From positions 1 to 50,840 of the forward strand of contig CALIOE010000057.1 of the NCBI GenBank assembly GCA_938044775.1: DNA of 50,840 nucleotides, in the 5' to 3' direction. Positions 8,014 through 16,281 of this stretch are shown piece after piece (position 1 is the stretch's first letter; each line of letters opens with the position of its first letter). The notes under the pieces were generated by a model. The model searched no databases. It had not been told where the DNA came from and worked only from the letters and a program-made list of their open reading frames with translations. Made by a program: the position numbers and the translations under genes. Source of the stretch: an uncultured Rhizobiaceae group bacterium. GTDB lineage: Bacteria > Pseudomonadota > Alphaproteobacteria > Rhizobiales > Rhizobiaceae.

Positions 8014-9141
8014 ATGTCAAAGTTTCTCACCACTCATGTTGGCTCTCTTCCTCGACCGGACAATGTCTGCGATGTGCTGCAGGCAAGAGAAGACGCAGGA
8101 TCTGCACCGCCAGAGTTTGAAGACGTTGTCACAGCCGAGGTGAACAATATTGTAAAAAGGCAGGTTGATATTGGAATAGATTTTGTCTCAGACGGAGAGT
8201 TTTCAAAGATTGGCTACGCCAACTACATCAAGGACCGGTTGACAGGGTTTGGTGGAGACAGTCCCGGCACCCCGGGAGCAGACGTTGAGGACTTTCCGGG
8301 CTTTCAGAAAAAGCTTGCAAAATGGCGAGAAGGTGCACTTCACAGGCCCACACCCTGCTGCCAGGGGCCGATCGCGGTAAAAGACACTGCGCAGCTGGAA
8401 GCTGATCTCAAACGCCTGCGCGTCGCTGCAGATGCAGCAGGCGCCAGGGGTGCCTTCATGAATGCTGCTTCCCCCGGAGTCATAGCGCTGTTTCAGAAGA
8501 ATGAGTATTATCCTGATCGTACAGCCTATCTGGAAGCTCTCGCTGCGGCGATGAGAAGTGAGTATGAGGCAATCGTTGAAGCTGGATTTTTCCTTCAGAT
8601 TGATTGCCCCGATTTGGGTATGGGGCGCCATACGACATTCAAACACGATGACGAAGCAACCTTTTTGGCGGCTGCTGAAGAGCAGGTTGAAGTTTTGAAT
8701 TCTGCTTTGGACAACATTCCAGCAGACAAGCTGCGAATTCATATCTGCTGGGGCAATTACGAAGGGCCACACACTCATGATATTGGCCTCGACAAAGTCA
8801 TCGATATTCTTCTCAAGGCGAAACCAAACACGCTTCTTTTTGAAGGCGCCAACCCCCGCCATGCTCACGAATGGCGTGTCTTTGAATCCGTTAAATTGCC
8901 ACAGGATAAAGTGCTTTGCCCGGGGGTGATTGATTCCACTTCAAACTATGTCGAACACCCCGAATTGGTGGCTGAGCGGCTGACCAAATTCTCTTCGATT
9001 GTCGGCCCTGAGCGGGTGATGGGCGCTTCTGATTGTGGCTTTGGAACGTTTGCCGGAGATGGTCTGGTTGATGCCGAAGTCTGCTTCGCCAAGCTGGAAT
9101 CGCTGGCGCAAGGCGCAATGCTGGCAAGGGAGCGCAGTTGA
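8014..9141 (+). CDS. Stand-alone MetE-like (methionine synthase II family) protein
   Basis: A 375-residue protein of the UROD/MetE-like superfamily, matching only the C-terminal catalytic half of cobalamin-independent methionine synthase (about 750 residues). The MetE zinc-ligand pattern appears intact: H243 and C245 in IHICWGNYEG, E277 in LLFEGANPRHAHEW, C341 in GASDCGFGTF. The N-terminal TTHVGSLPRP is also typical. Such proteins transfer alkyl groups to or from thiols. Relatives include MetE-like methyltransferases and epoxyalkane:CoM transferase. Here it lies 3 bases after the importer and overlaps the hydrolase gene by one base, so a role in breaking down the imported compound is more likely than methionine synthesis. 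The actual reaction is unknown. Confidence 0.85.
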   Translation: MSKFLTTHVGSLPRPDNVCDVLQAREDAGSAPPEFEDVVTAEVNNIVKRQVDIGIDFVSDGEFSKIGYANYIKDRLTGFGGDSPGTPGADVEDFPGFQKKLAKWREGALHRPTPCCQGPIAVKDTAQLEADLKRLRVAADAAGARGAFMNAASPGVIALFQKNEYYPDRTAYLEALAAAMRSEYEAIVEAGFFLQIDCPDLGMGRHTTFKHDDEATFLAAAEEQVEVLNSALDNIPADKLRIHICWGNYEGPHTHDIGLDKVIDILLKAKPNTLLFEGANPRHAHEWRVFESVKLPQDKVLCPGVIDSTSNYVEHPELVAERLTKFSSIVGPERVMGASDCGFGTFAGDGLVDAEVCFAKLESLAQGAMLARERS

Positions 9142-9845
9142 TGAACTTTCTGCTGCTCCATGGTGCCTGGCACGGCGGTTGGGTTTGGGAGGGCGTTGCG
9201 CAATGGCTTCGTTCCCAAGGCCATAATGTCGATGCCCCCGACTTTCCGGGACTTGGAGATGATGCCGTCCACCTGTCGCCAGCGATTGACCTTGAGCGGC
9301 ACGTTTGTGCGGTCATGCCTGCAACACCAACCATCATCTGCGCCCATTCGTATGCCGGAATGGTGGCCCGCATTATCGCCGATCGGCGTCCTGACCTGGT
9401 GAGCAGTGTGGTTTTGATCGAAGCGCTGTGGCCGGATGATGGTCAATGCGCCTTTGATCTGCTCGCTGATCAGGCGCGGCAACTCCTCTCTAAGCGACGT
9501 GATGAGGAAGGCGACGGATGGCGATTGCTTCCGCCCGACCCCCGTCAATTCGATTTGGACAGCAGCCAGCTTGAAAGCATGGTTTCCTCCCGTATGACCG
9601 ACCACCCGGCGAGAACATTTGAGGAAACAGTCGCCCTGAAATCACAAGCGCCAGCAGGCACTTTTGTTATCGCCAATGACCGCCATCTGCAGCCTTACAC
9701 ATCAATTGCTGAAACTCTTAGAAAAAAAGGATGGCGGATCGTCGAGACTTCGGGGGGGCACGAACTCATGCTTACTCAACCAGACTTCATCGCCAGCATT
9801 TTGCTCGAGACAGCATCAAGCCAGAACAGAAAGGACACAGCATGA
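9141..9845 (+). CDS. Alpha/beta hydrolase, plant-methylesterase-like
   Basis: Small cytosolic serine hydrolase of 234 residues. The start of the fold reads LLLHGAWHGGWVWE, as in the HbHNL/SABP2/methylesterase-type branch. The nucleophile elbow is AHSYAG (S70, where the family usually has GHSYGG). The catalytic histidine is in SGGHELMLTQPDF (H207), and D180 in VIANDRHLQP is a candidate acid. Likely an esterase or related C-X bond hydrolase; the substrate is not readable. Its ATG shares one base with the stop of the MetE-like gene, and it overlaps the cupin gene by ATGA, so all three are translationally coupled. Confidence 0.85.
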   Translation: MNFLLLHGAWHGGWVWEGVAQWLRSQGHNVDAPDFPGLGDDAVHLSPAIDLERHVCAVMPATPTIICAHSYAGMVARIIADRRPDLVSSVVLIEALWPDDGQCAFDLLADQARQLLSKRRDEEGDGWRLLPPDPRQFDLDSSQLESMVSSRMTDHPARTFEETVALKSQAPAGTFVIANDRHLQPYTSIAETLRKKGWRIVETSGGHELMLTQPDFIASILLETASSQNRKDTA

Positions 9846-10381
9846 GACGCGAGCCCAACACGATATTTGACGAAACTTCAAATGCCTATTTCGGGGATTC
9901 CATGCCCATTGAACGCGATGAAATGGAAGCGCGGGTCTGGCGGTTTGACGAGCTGACGCCAAGCCCAAGAGCGTTCCTTGATTGCACTCTGCCAGGTCAT
10001 GTGAGAACGCTGTATTCCGCGCTCGGCAAGGGGGCCGACGATGAGCAGCTCGAAGGGACAGCCGTTGAAGACGCTGAAAACTATTTCATCGACTTTGTCA
10101 AAGCCGGGCCTGAAAATGGTGCCGCACTTCATTCTCACGGTTCGGAGGAAACCTTCATAGCTCTCACAGGAAGATGGGAAGTCTGTTGGGGAAATGACGG
10201 AGAAGAGTTCACAACGCTGGAGCCCTTCGATGGCATCGTTGTTCCCGCCGGTGTGTTGCGCGGCTTTAAAAACATCAGCGAAGAAGAAGCAACGTTGATG
10301 GTTGTTTTGGGTGCGCATAACACCGGCCACTGCGTGTGGGCGAAATCACTGCAAGAGCCATTCTCAAAAGTTTCACCTTGA
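9842..10381 (+). CDS. Cupin-domain protein
   Basis: A 179-residue single-domain cupin. Motif 1 is seen as GAALHSHGSEETFIALTG with the metal ligands H97, H99 and E103. Motif 2 reads GIVVPAGVLRGFKN, with arginine (R140) where the fourth metal-binding histidine is usual, so metal binding may be altered. The start is the ATG of an ATGA overlap with the hydrolase gene; the frame is open further upstream, but that part lies inside the hydrolase. A role as isomerase, dioxygenase or ligand-binding accessory in the same pathway is possible; none can be chosen from sequence. Confidence 0.8.
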   Translation: MRREPNTIFDETSNAYFGDSMPIERDEMEARVWRFDELTPSPRAFLDCTLPGHVRTLYSALGKGADDEQLEGTAVEDAENYFIDFVKAGPENGAALHSHGSEETFIALTGRWEVCWGNDGEEFTTLEPFDGIVVPAGVLRGFKNISEEEATLMVVLGAHNTGHCVWAKSLQEPFSKVSP

Positions 10382-10411
10382 AAATCGGTGTGATCGTCTG
10401 GACCGGCGTGT

Positions 10412-11131
10412 ATGAAACGGACAGCATTTCCCGCCATCCTGGTGTTGAGCATCTTGCTCAATATTGACGTTGCCTCGGCCGGCGATTCGACGCTCGATTG
10501 GAATCGCGCCTGGCACGGTCGGTTGATGGTGCTGGCATGGGCCGTCTTGTTTCCGATCGGCATCATTGCGGCTCGCTTTTTCAAGGTTCTGCCATGGCAA
10601 AGATGGCCGCAGGAGCTTGATAATCAGGTCTGGTGGAACACACATCGATTAGCTCAATATTCGGGCATGATTGTCTTAGCACTGGCAATCTGGTTGATCT
10701 GGACGGCACCGGTCGATGCAGCCAAAGTCAATTTGATTCATCGCTGGATTGGATGGTGTCTGGTTGCGGCGGCTGTAGCCCAGCTTCTGGGCGGATTGTT
10801 GCGTGGCACCAAAGGTGGGCCGACCGATCGGTCGCAGGACGGTTCTCTGTTTGGTGATCACTATTACATGACACAAAGGCGCAGGGCCTTTGAGGCCATA
10901 CACAAGAGCGTCGGATATATTGCAATGGGCCTGTCACCCGTAGCGGTTTTTTCAGGTCTCAACGCGGCAGATGCTCCGATCTGGATGTGGGTGGCACTTT
11001 GTTGCTGGTGGGGGCTGCTTGTCGTTCTCTGGATCGTGCTTGAACGACGTATCAAGCGCATTGAAACATATGAAGCCATTTGGGGCCCGGATAGCGCTCA
11101 TCCCGGCAACCAGGCGGATCATCAGGGTTAG
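10412..11131 (+). CDS. Cytochrome b561-type membrane protein
   Basis: Integral membrane protein of 239 residues. After a signal-like first segment (about 1-23) come about five membrane spans with the cytochrome b561 histidine pattern: H35 in AWHGRLMVLAW, H78 in NTHRLAQYSG, H110 in IHRWIGW, H164 in AIHKSVGYIAMG. These would bind two b hemes and pass electrons across the membrane. The pattern is nearer the eukaryote-like DOMON-associated b561 group than the bacterial CybB type. No DOMON domain is present. No good ribosome-binding site is seen before the ATG. It lies 30 bases after the cupin gene and may supply electrons or accept them from an operon enzyme. Confidence 0.78.
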   Translation: MKRTAFPAILVLSILLNIDVASAGDSTLDWNRAWHGRLMVLAWAVLFPIGIIAARFFKVLPWQRWPQELDNQVWWNTHRLAQYSGMIVLALAIWLIWTAPVDAAKVNLIHRWIGWCLVAAAVAQLLGGLLRGTKGGPTDRSQDGSLFGDHYYMTQRRRAFEAIHKSVGYIAMGLSPVAVFSGLNAADAPIWMWVALCCWWGLLVVLWIVLERRIKRIETYEAIWGPDSAHPGNQADHQG

Positions 11132-11151
11132 ACCAGATTGAGGATTTTCCA

Positions 11152-12054
11152 GTGATTAATCAAAAGACCGTTGCCGTGTTTGGTCTGGGGTCCATGGGAT
11201 ATGGAATCGCCCGTTCTGTTTTGAGGGCCGGACACAGGACTTACGGATTCGACGTAATGGATGAACCTATGGAGCGCCTCGCTGACGAAGGCAGCCTGCG
11301 GGGGCAACCTGAATTGGTCGCCGAAGAATTGGACGCCGCGGTCATTGCGGTGCTCAACGCTTCTCAAACCGAAATGGTTCTGTTCGGAGATGGCGGGATC
11401 GTTCCCAAGCTCCGTGCCGGCGCGGTGGTAATTGCTTGTGCAACCGTCGCACCCGACTTTGCGAGATCAATTGCCACTCGATGCGCCGAGTTTGATGTTC
11501 ACTATCTGGACGCACCGATGTCGGGCGGATCCATCAAAGCTGCTGAAGGTCAACTGACCTTTATGGCATCAGGTTCACATTCTGCATTTGTCGCCGCTCG
11601 CCCTGTCTTTGATGCAGCCGCCGAAAGAGTATTTGAGCTTGGAAATGAACCAGGCGCGGGGTCGGCCATGAAGGCGGTCAACCAGATGCTGGCGGGCGTA
11701 CACATCGCAGCCATGGCAGAAGCCCTGACATTCGGTCTGACCCAGGGAGTATCTCCGGCACAGTTTCTTGAGGTTATCAGCGAGTGCGCAGGCACCTCAT
11801 GGATGTTGGAGAACCGAGCCCCGCACATTGTGTCTGGAGACTATACACCACACAGTAAGGTCGATATCTGGCCCAAAGATCTGGGAATCGTGTTGGACAT
11901 TGCCAAATCCGCCAGGTTCGCTGCTCCCCTGACAGCGGCTGCATTGCAGCAATTTCTCGCCGCCGCCGGTTCCGGATTGGGCGGCGAAGACGATGCCGCA
12001 GTGGCGAAAGTATACGCTCGAAATGCCGGACTGGATTTGCCCGAAATCGGCTAA
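11152..12054 (+). CDS. NAD(P)-dependent beta-hydroxyacid dehydrogenase (3-hydroxyisobutyrate dehydrogenase family)
   Basis: Cytosolic oxidoreductase of 300 residues. The N-terminal Rossmann motif is GLGSMG (11-16), the substrate-binding segment DAPMSGGSIKAAEGQLTFMASG (about 120-141), and the catalytic lysine K174 with N177 lies in GSAMKAVNQML. The subgroup resembles L-threonate or tartronate-semialdehyde dehydrogenases. The start is GTG at 11152, with GAGG about 8 bases upstream. It is the last gene of the series beginning at 3637 and probably oxidises a hydroxyacid made by the upstream enzymes. Exact substrate unknown. Confidence 0.87.
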   Translation: MINQKTVAVFGLGSMGYGIARSVLRAGHRTYGFDVMDEPMERLADEGSLRGQPELVAEELDAAVIAVLNASQTEMVLFGDGGIVPKLRAGAVVIACATVAPDFARSIATRCAEFDVHYLDAPMSGGSIKAAEGQLTFMASGSHSAFVAARPVFDAAAERVFELGNEPGAGSAMKAVNQMLAGVHIAAMAEALTFGLTQGVSPAQFLEVISECAGTSWMLENRAPHIVSGDYTPHSKVDIWPKDLGIVLDIAKSARFAAPLTAAALQQFLAAAGSGLGGEDDAAVAKVYARNAGLDLPEIG

Positions 12055-12139
12055 TTGTCTGGGCCATCTGCCTGGGAAGCCGATTTGACCCAGCTGTGAG
12101 TTGGTTACCGGGACAAGCGTTTGTGTGGGACAAATGTCG

Positions 12140-12172
12140 CCGGGCCTGTTGCCATGCAGGTGACGGTTTTTT
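12140..12172 (+). terminator. Weak candidate terminator
   Basis: CCTG/CAGG with outer CCG/CGG pairs form an interrupted stem around a central loop, followed by six T. It lies 85 bases after the dehydrogenase gene. The internal mismatch makes it weak. The rest of the 216-base gap before the LysR gene shows nothing clear. Confidence 0.35.
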
Positions 12173-12270
12173 GCTCCGGATTGGTCTGGTATGGGTATCG
12201 CCACAAGGATCAATGTCGCCTGGCGCTGCTGCCTACGCCGCTATCGCACACCAAATTGTTAATGCAGCAC

Positions 12271-13203
12271 TCAGGAACCACGTTTTGGTGGCAACGCCTC
12301 AGATGAATATTTTTCGAGGATTTCGCGGGTCAAGCCAATAATTTGGCTCATCGCAACCGATTGATTTCCGCCGTGTTTCAATCCAGCGACAAAGTCATAA
12401 GTGAGTCGGGGGCGGAAAGGACGCACAACGACGCCGAACGGTTCGAAAAATGGCGCGCTGAAAGGCTCCATGATCGCCAGGCCAAGACCACGCTGTACCA
12501 TCGCGTATGTTGCCGCAGAGCTGTGGCAAAAAATGCGTTGATTAACAGCGACGTCTGCCTCCTGGAACAATTTGTCATGCCGAAGGAAAACGCTTTGCGT
12601 GTCGTCGAAGAAAGAAATGATTGTTTCATCTGCAAGATCTTCGACCTGAACCACTTTCTGATCTGCCAGTGGATGACCCACTGGCAGGACACATACGAAA
12701 TCGACCTCGGCCAAAGTCGTCTGCTCCATGTCAACGTCGGCCCCAATGCGATGACCCAAAACGATGTCATACTCGGTCTCACAATGCGCAGTGAAATAGT
12801 TGTAGGAATCGAGCGTTATCAGCTTGGCATGCATATCCGGATGGATGGCAATGAGGCGAGACATCAGTTCTGGAATAACCGTCATTGAGATTGCTTGTGT
12901 TGAGAATATTCGAATCTCTTGAAAAGATTCTTTTCTCAGTGTTTCCGCCGTCGCGTTGAGGTTGGACAACGATGCAAAAACCTCGTCAACGCGTTCAAAG
13001 AATTGCATTCCCTCGTTGGTCAGGTGGACCCGTCCCTTTTCGCGGCGAAACAACGAGACGTTCAATTCGTCTTCCAACTGAATCAGCATGCGGCTGACAG
13101 TGGGTTGCGTGGTGTGCATGTATTTTGCTGCCGCGGTGATGGTGCCGTTGATCACCGTTGCGCGAAATGCCTCAAGTTGACGAATGCGCAAGATACATTC
13201 CAA
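12271..13203 (-). CDS. LysR-family transcriptional regulator
   Basis: Regulator of 310 residues. The winged helix-turn-helix (about 5-65) reads RQLEAFRATVINGTITAAAKYMHTTQPTVSRMLIQLE, followed by the two-lobed LysR substrate-binding domain. Residues such as CVLPVGHPLADQ and MVQRGLGLAIM are typical. The annotated ATG at 13203 has no good ribosome site; a TTG at 13191 with GGA 7 bases upstream is an alternative that removes four residues. It is divergent from the TRAP transporter at 13336, with two palindromes in between, so it very likely controls that transporter. Confidence 0.9.
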   Translation of the reverse strand: MECILRIRQLEAFRATVINGTITAAAKYMHTTQPTVSRMLIQLEDELNVSLFRREKGRVHLTNEGMQFFERVDEVFASLSNLNATAETLRKESFQEIRIFSTQAISMTVIPELMSRLIAIHPDMHAKLITLDSYNYFTAHCETEYDIVLGHRIGADVDMEQTTLAEVDFVCVLPVGHPLADQKVVQVEDLADETIISFFDDTQSVFLRHDKLFQEADVAVNQRIFCHSSAATYAMVQRGLGLAIMEPFSAPFFEPFGVVVRPFRPRLTYDFVAGLKHGGNQSVAMSQIIGLTREILEKYSSEALPPKRGS

Positions 13204-13205
13204 TT

Positions 13206-13242
13206 TTGTATAGCTCTATGCAAATTTATACATTGTTTGTAT
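13206..13242. promoter_or_regulatory. Two adjacent dyads, candidate LysR binding region
   Basis: TTGTATAGCTCTATGCAA (13206-13223; 7 of 8 positions symmetric around CT) is followed by ATACA-TTGTT-TGTAT (13228-13242; perfect 5-bp arms). Both fit the T-N11-A dyad style of LysR sites and lie directly upstream of the LysR start, in the gap to the TRAP operon. Confidence 0.5.
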
Positions 13243-13335
13243 GAGCAGCAACCGACTATTTTGGCCTTATGAAACAAGAGGCCGGTACATTCGAACAGCT
13301 GAACCGGGCGGGTTATTCCAATCGGCGCATCAACC

Positions 13336-13911
13336 ATGTTTGAGTTTACTGAGCGTGTTTCACGTTGGTTCGCCTGGCTCGCCGGCGCGGTCATCTTGTT
13401 TGGTTGCGCAGTACCAATATCCATCGATGTGATCAGCCGCCTGGTCTTGGGACGAACTGTCGTTGAAAGCTTTGAGATTTCAGGATATGCGCTGGCGGCC
13501 TGTATCGGCTTGGGTATGGGCTACACCGTGACAAGCAAGGCCAATGTTCGTGTCGATGTCCTAACAGCTCGACTACCGCGGGCTCTGCGTTTAGGAATTG
13601 ACCTTCTTTCATCGCTGGCATTGGCCGTTACAGCATTTGCCTTTGCCTACTATACGTTCGACGTTTTGCAAGAAAGTTTGAAGCTGGACGCGCGTTCAGT
13701 ATCCACGTTGCAGATCCCTTTAATCTTGCCACAAAGCATTTGGTGGCTTGGGTTTGCCTGGTTCGCCACAGTGGCGTGCTTGACCCCGATTATGGCTGTC
13801 ATCCGAATGATGTCACGCGATCTGGAGGGGGCCGAAACTCTGGTCTCCAATCCTGATCTGTCAGACGAAATGAAAGAGATTGGAATAGTGACGGAAAGGC
13901 GCGCTTCGTGA
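13336..13911 (+). CDS. dctQ: TRAP transporter small permease (DctQ type)
   Basis: Small membrane subunit of a tripartite ATP-independent periplasmic transporter, 191 residues with four predicted spans. The conserved DctQ-type region is visible (VISRLVLGRTVVESFEISGYALAACIGLGMGYT, then IPLILPQSIWWLGFAWF). The ribosome site before the ATG is poor. The stop overlaps the GTG start of the large permease. It is paired with a binding protein two genes on; substrate unknown, typically a carboxylate. Confidence 0.88.
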   Translation: MFEFTERVSRWFAWLAGAVILFGCAVPISIDVISRLVLGRTVVESFEISGYALAACIGLGMGYTVTSKANVRVDVLTARLPRALRLGIDLLSSLALAVTAFAFAYYTFDVLQESLKLDARSVSTLQIPLILPQSIWWLGFAWFATVACLTPIMAVIRMMSRDLEGAETLVSNPDLSDEMKEIGIVTERRAS

Positions 13912-15203
13912 CCAAAACCGCGCTATTCCTGCTGCTCGGGGGGCTGGCCCTTAGCTTACCGGTGGCGAGCGTATTGGCCATAGGCGCCTATATCCTGTCC
14001 GAAAAGTTTTCATTCATCCCAATGACCGGCGCAGCGGGAACGCTGACTTGGAGCCACTCGACTGATTTCATCTTAATTGCTGCGCCGATGTTCATCATGA
14101 TGGGTGAGCTGATGCACCGCTCAGGCGTTTCAGAACGATTGTTCAGCGCTCTCACCCCCTGGTTTGCTCGCGTACCGGGTCAGTTAATCCATACCAACAT
14201 CGCTTCCAGCGCGGTGTTTGCCGCGACGTCCGGATCGTCGTTGGCTACTGCTGCGACAATTGGGACAGTTGCCGTTCCGAATATGGACAAGGGCGGATAT
14301 AACAGGCCGCTGTTTTTGGGTTCAATTGCAGCCGGAGGGACATTGGGTATCCTGATTCCTCCGTCAATCAATATGATTGTCTATTCGGTATTATCGCAGA
14401 CATCTGTTGTCGATCTTTATGCAGCGGGTTTCATTCCCGGAGTGATGCTGGCAACTTTGTTTTCCGGCATTGTTCTGATTTCTGTTCTGGTTGTTCCTTC
14501 ATTGGTCAAAGGAGAACGCACCACCAGATCGCTGTGGTCTGCCCGGCTTGCTGGGTTACCGCATTTGTTGCCGCCGCTGATGCTGTTCTGTGTAGTCGTC
14601 GGATCAATTTATGTTGGGCTGGCCACACCGACAGAGGCGTCCGCCCTTGGCTTAATGGCAACGCTGGCATTGGTTGCAGTCAATGGCAGGCTCGACCTGA
14701 GTGTTTTGCTCAGCGCATTTGAGGGCACGGTGCGTACTACCTGCATGATCATGCTGATCGTCCTCTCCGCATTTTTCCTGAACCTGGTTATGGTTTCGAT
14801 CGGGCTGGTAGACACGATTACAACCTCAATTCTGGATCTGGGCTGGTCGCCACTGGCCATGCTGCTTGCCATCATCGGCTTCTATCTGGTTCTGGGATGT
14901 TTCATGGAGACGATCTCGATGATGATCGCGACCACGCCTATCGTTGTGCCGGTTATCGTTGGTTTGGGTTATGACCCTGTCTGGTGGGGCATCGTATTTG
15001 TCATTTTGATCGAGGCTGCGCTGATCACGCCACCGGTGGGACTGAACCTGTATATCGTGCAAGCAGTGCGCAAATCCGGATCGATATCGGACTTGTTCAT
15101 CGGATCGATCCCGTTTCTCTTAGCCATGCTGGTAATGGTTACAGTTCTTATTCTTTTTCCGGGCCTGGCGCTCTGGCTTCCCGAAATAGTTAACCCGAAA
15201 TAG
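13908..15203 (+). CDS. dctM: TRAP transporter large permease (DctM type)
   Basis: Channel-forming subunit, 431 residues, about 12 membrane spans. The family segments GSSLATAATIGTVAVPNM, GGTLGILIPPSINMIVY and LITPPVGLNLYIVQ are present. The start is GTG in a GTGA overlap with the small permease. The length is normal for the family. Transport is driven by the sodium or proton gradient rather than by ATP. Confidence 0.92.
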   Translation: MTKTALFLLLGGLALSLPVASVLAIGAYILSEKFSFIPMTGAAGTLTWSHSTDFILIAAPMFIMMGELMHRSGVSERLFSALTPWFARVPGQLIHTNIASSAVFAATSGSSLATAATIGTVAVPNMDKGGYNRPLFLGSIAAGGTLGILIPPSINMIVYSVLSQTSVVDLYAAGFIPGVMLATLFSGIVLISVLVVPSLVKGERTTRSLWSARLAGLPHLLPPLMLFCVVVGSIYVGLATPTEASALGLMATLALVAVNGRLDLSVLLSAFEGTVRTTCMIMLIVLSAFFLNLVMVSIGLVDTITTSILDLGWSPLAMLLAIIGFYLVLGCFMETISMMIATTPIVVPVIVGLGYDPVWWGIVFVILIEAALITPPVGLNLYIVQAVRKSGSISDLFIGSIPFLLAMLVMVTVLILFPGLALWLPEIVNPK

Positions 15204-15240
15204 GGTGGATAAGCCGCCCTTCATCAACATGGAGAATACT

Positions 15241-16281
15241 ATGAAGCACTCACAAACCCTTGCAGCCATCATGGCACTGGCATTCGTAACGCCTGCATTG
15301 GCTGCAGAAATTCCAGAGACTGAACTAAACGTTGTGGGTTCGATTGGCGTCTTGTCCATGTACAAGGATATGGAATCTCCGTTCTGGACGAAGACGATTG
15401 TGGAGAGCTCCGGAGGGGCAATCAAAGCGAACATAAAACCATTCAATGAATTGGGCTTCAAAGGCGGAGAACTGTTTTCACTTGTTTCAAATGGCACCGT
15501 GCAAATGGCTCACCAGGTCCTTGCCTACACTTCAGGCTCAGTTCCAATGAACGAAGCAACCGATCTGGTCGGTGTTGTTGCTGATGTTGAGGCGGTTCAC
15601 GTCGCAGCCAAAGCATTCCGCGAGACCCATGCTGGATTTTTGGCCAAAGACCATAATATCAAGCTTCTGGGCTACGGCACTTACCAAAGTCAGGTGATCT
15701 ATTGCCGCGATGCCTTTAAATCTATCTCCGATATGAAAGGGCGCAAGGTTCGCGCATCAGGTGCATCCCAGCAAGTGTTCATCAAGCACCTGGGCGGTTC
15801 ACCGATTGGCATGTCCTTCGGTGAAGTGCCAACGGCCATGGCCAATGGGACTATCGACTGTGCAATCACCGGCGCGTTGTCAGGTTATTTGGCCAAATGG
15901 CACGAACCGGCGAATTATATTTCGGCACTCCCGATCAATCATGGCGTTATCGCACACATCGCTAACATGGACTGGTGGAACACCGTTGATCCGGCAGCGC
16001 AAGCGGCGATCGAGGCCGGGTTGAGCGGGCTGGAAGAAGAAATGTTCGCCCTGGCGAAAACCGAGACGGCCGATGGTCTGGCTTGTAATTCAGGTGGGAA
16101 TTGCAAATACGGTGATCCCGCCAGCATGATCCTGGTACCTATCACAGATGCAGATCTTGCGCTGCGTCAGGAGGCAGCGAACACCGCTGTTCTGCCAGCC
16201 TATAAAGAGCGCTGTGGGGATGCGTGCGCTTCGGCCTGGAACGCAACGATCGGCAAAGCCATGAGCTTTACCATCAAATAG
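15241..16281 (+). CDS. dctP: TRAP transporter substrate-binding protein (DctP type)
   Basis: Periplasmic receptor, 346 residues, with a signal peptide cleaved near residue 21 (TPALA|AE). The core DctP segment is ISDMKGRKVRASGASQQVFIKHLGGSPIGMSFGEVPTAMANGTIDCAITG, containing the conserved arginine that binds carboxylate ligands (KVRASG). The ATG at 15241 follows GGAG and begins the signal peptide; an in-frame upstream start at 15205 is less likely. It carries several cysteines (YCRDAF, IDCAI, CNSGGNC, CGDACAS), more than usual. Its end overlaps the convergent DUF1445 gene by 8 bases. Confidence 0.9.
   Translation: MKHSQTLAAIMALAFVTPALAAEIPETELNVVGSIGVLSMYKDMESPFWTKTIVESSGGAIKANIKPFNELGFKGGELFSLVSNGTVQMAHQVLAYTSGSVPMNEATDLVGVVADVEAVHVAAKAFRETHAGFLAKDHNIKLLGYGTYQSQVIYCRDAFKSISDMKGRKVRASGASQQVFIKHLGGSPIGMSFGEVPTAMANGTIDCAITGALSGYLAKWHEPANYISALPINHGVIAHIANMDWWNTVDPAAQAAIEAGLSGLEEEMFALAKTETADGLACNSGGNCKYGDPASMILVPITDADLALRQEAANTAVLPAYKERCGDACASAWNATIGKAMSFTIK

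Noticed and set aside
12096..12341. Small plus-strand open frame between the dehydrogenase and LysR genes
   Set aside because: Overlaps the LysR gene and the weak terminator, with no ribosome site or family pattern.
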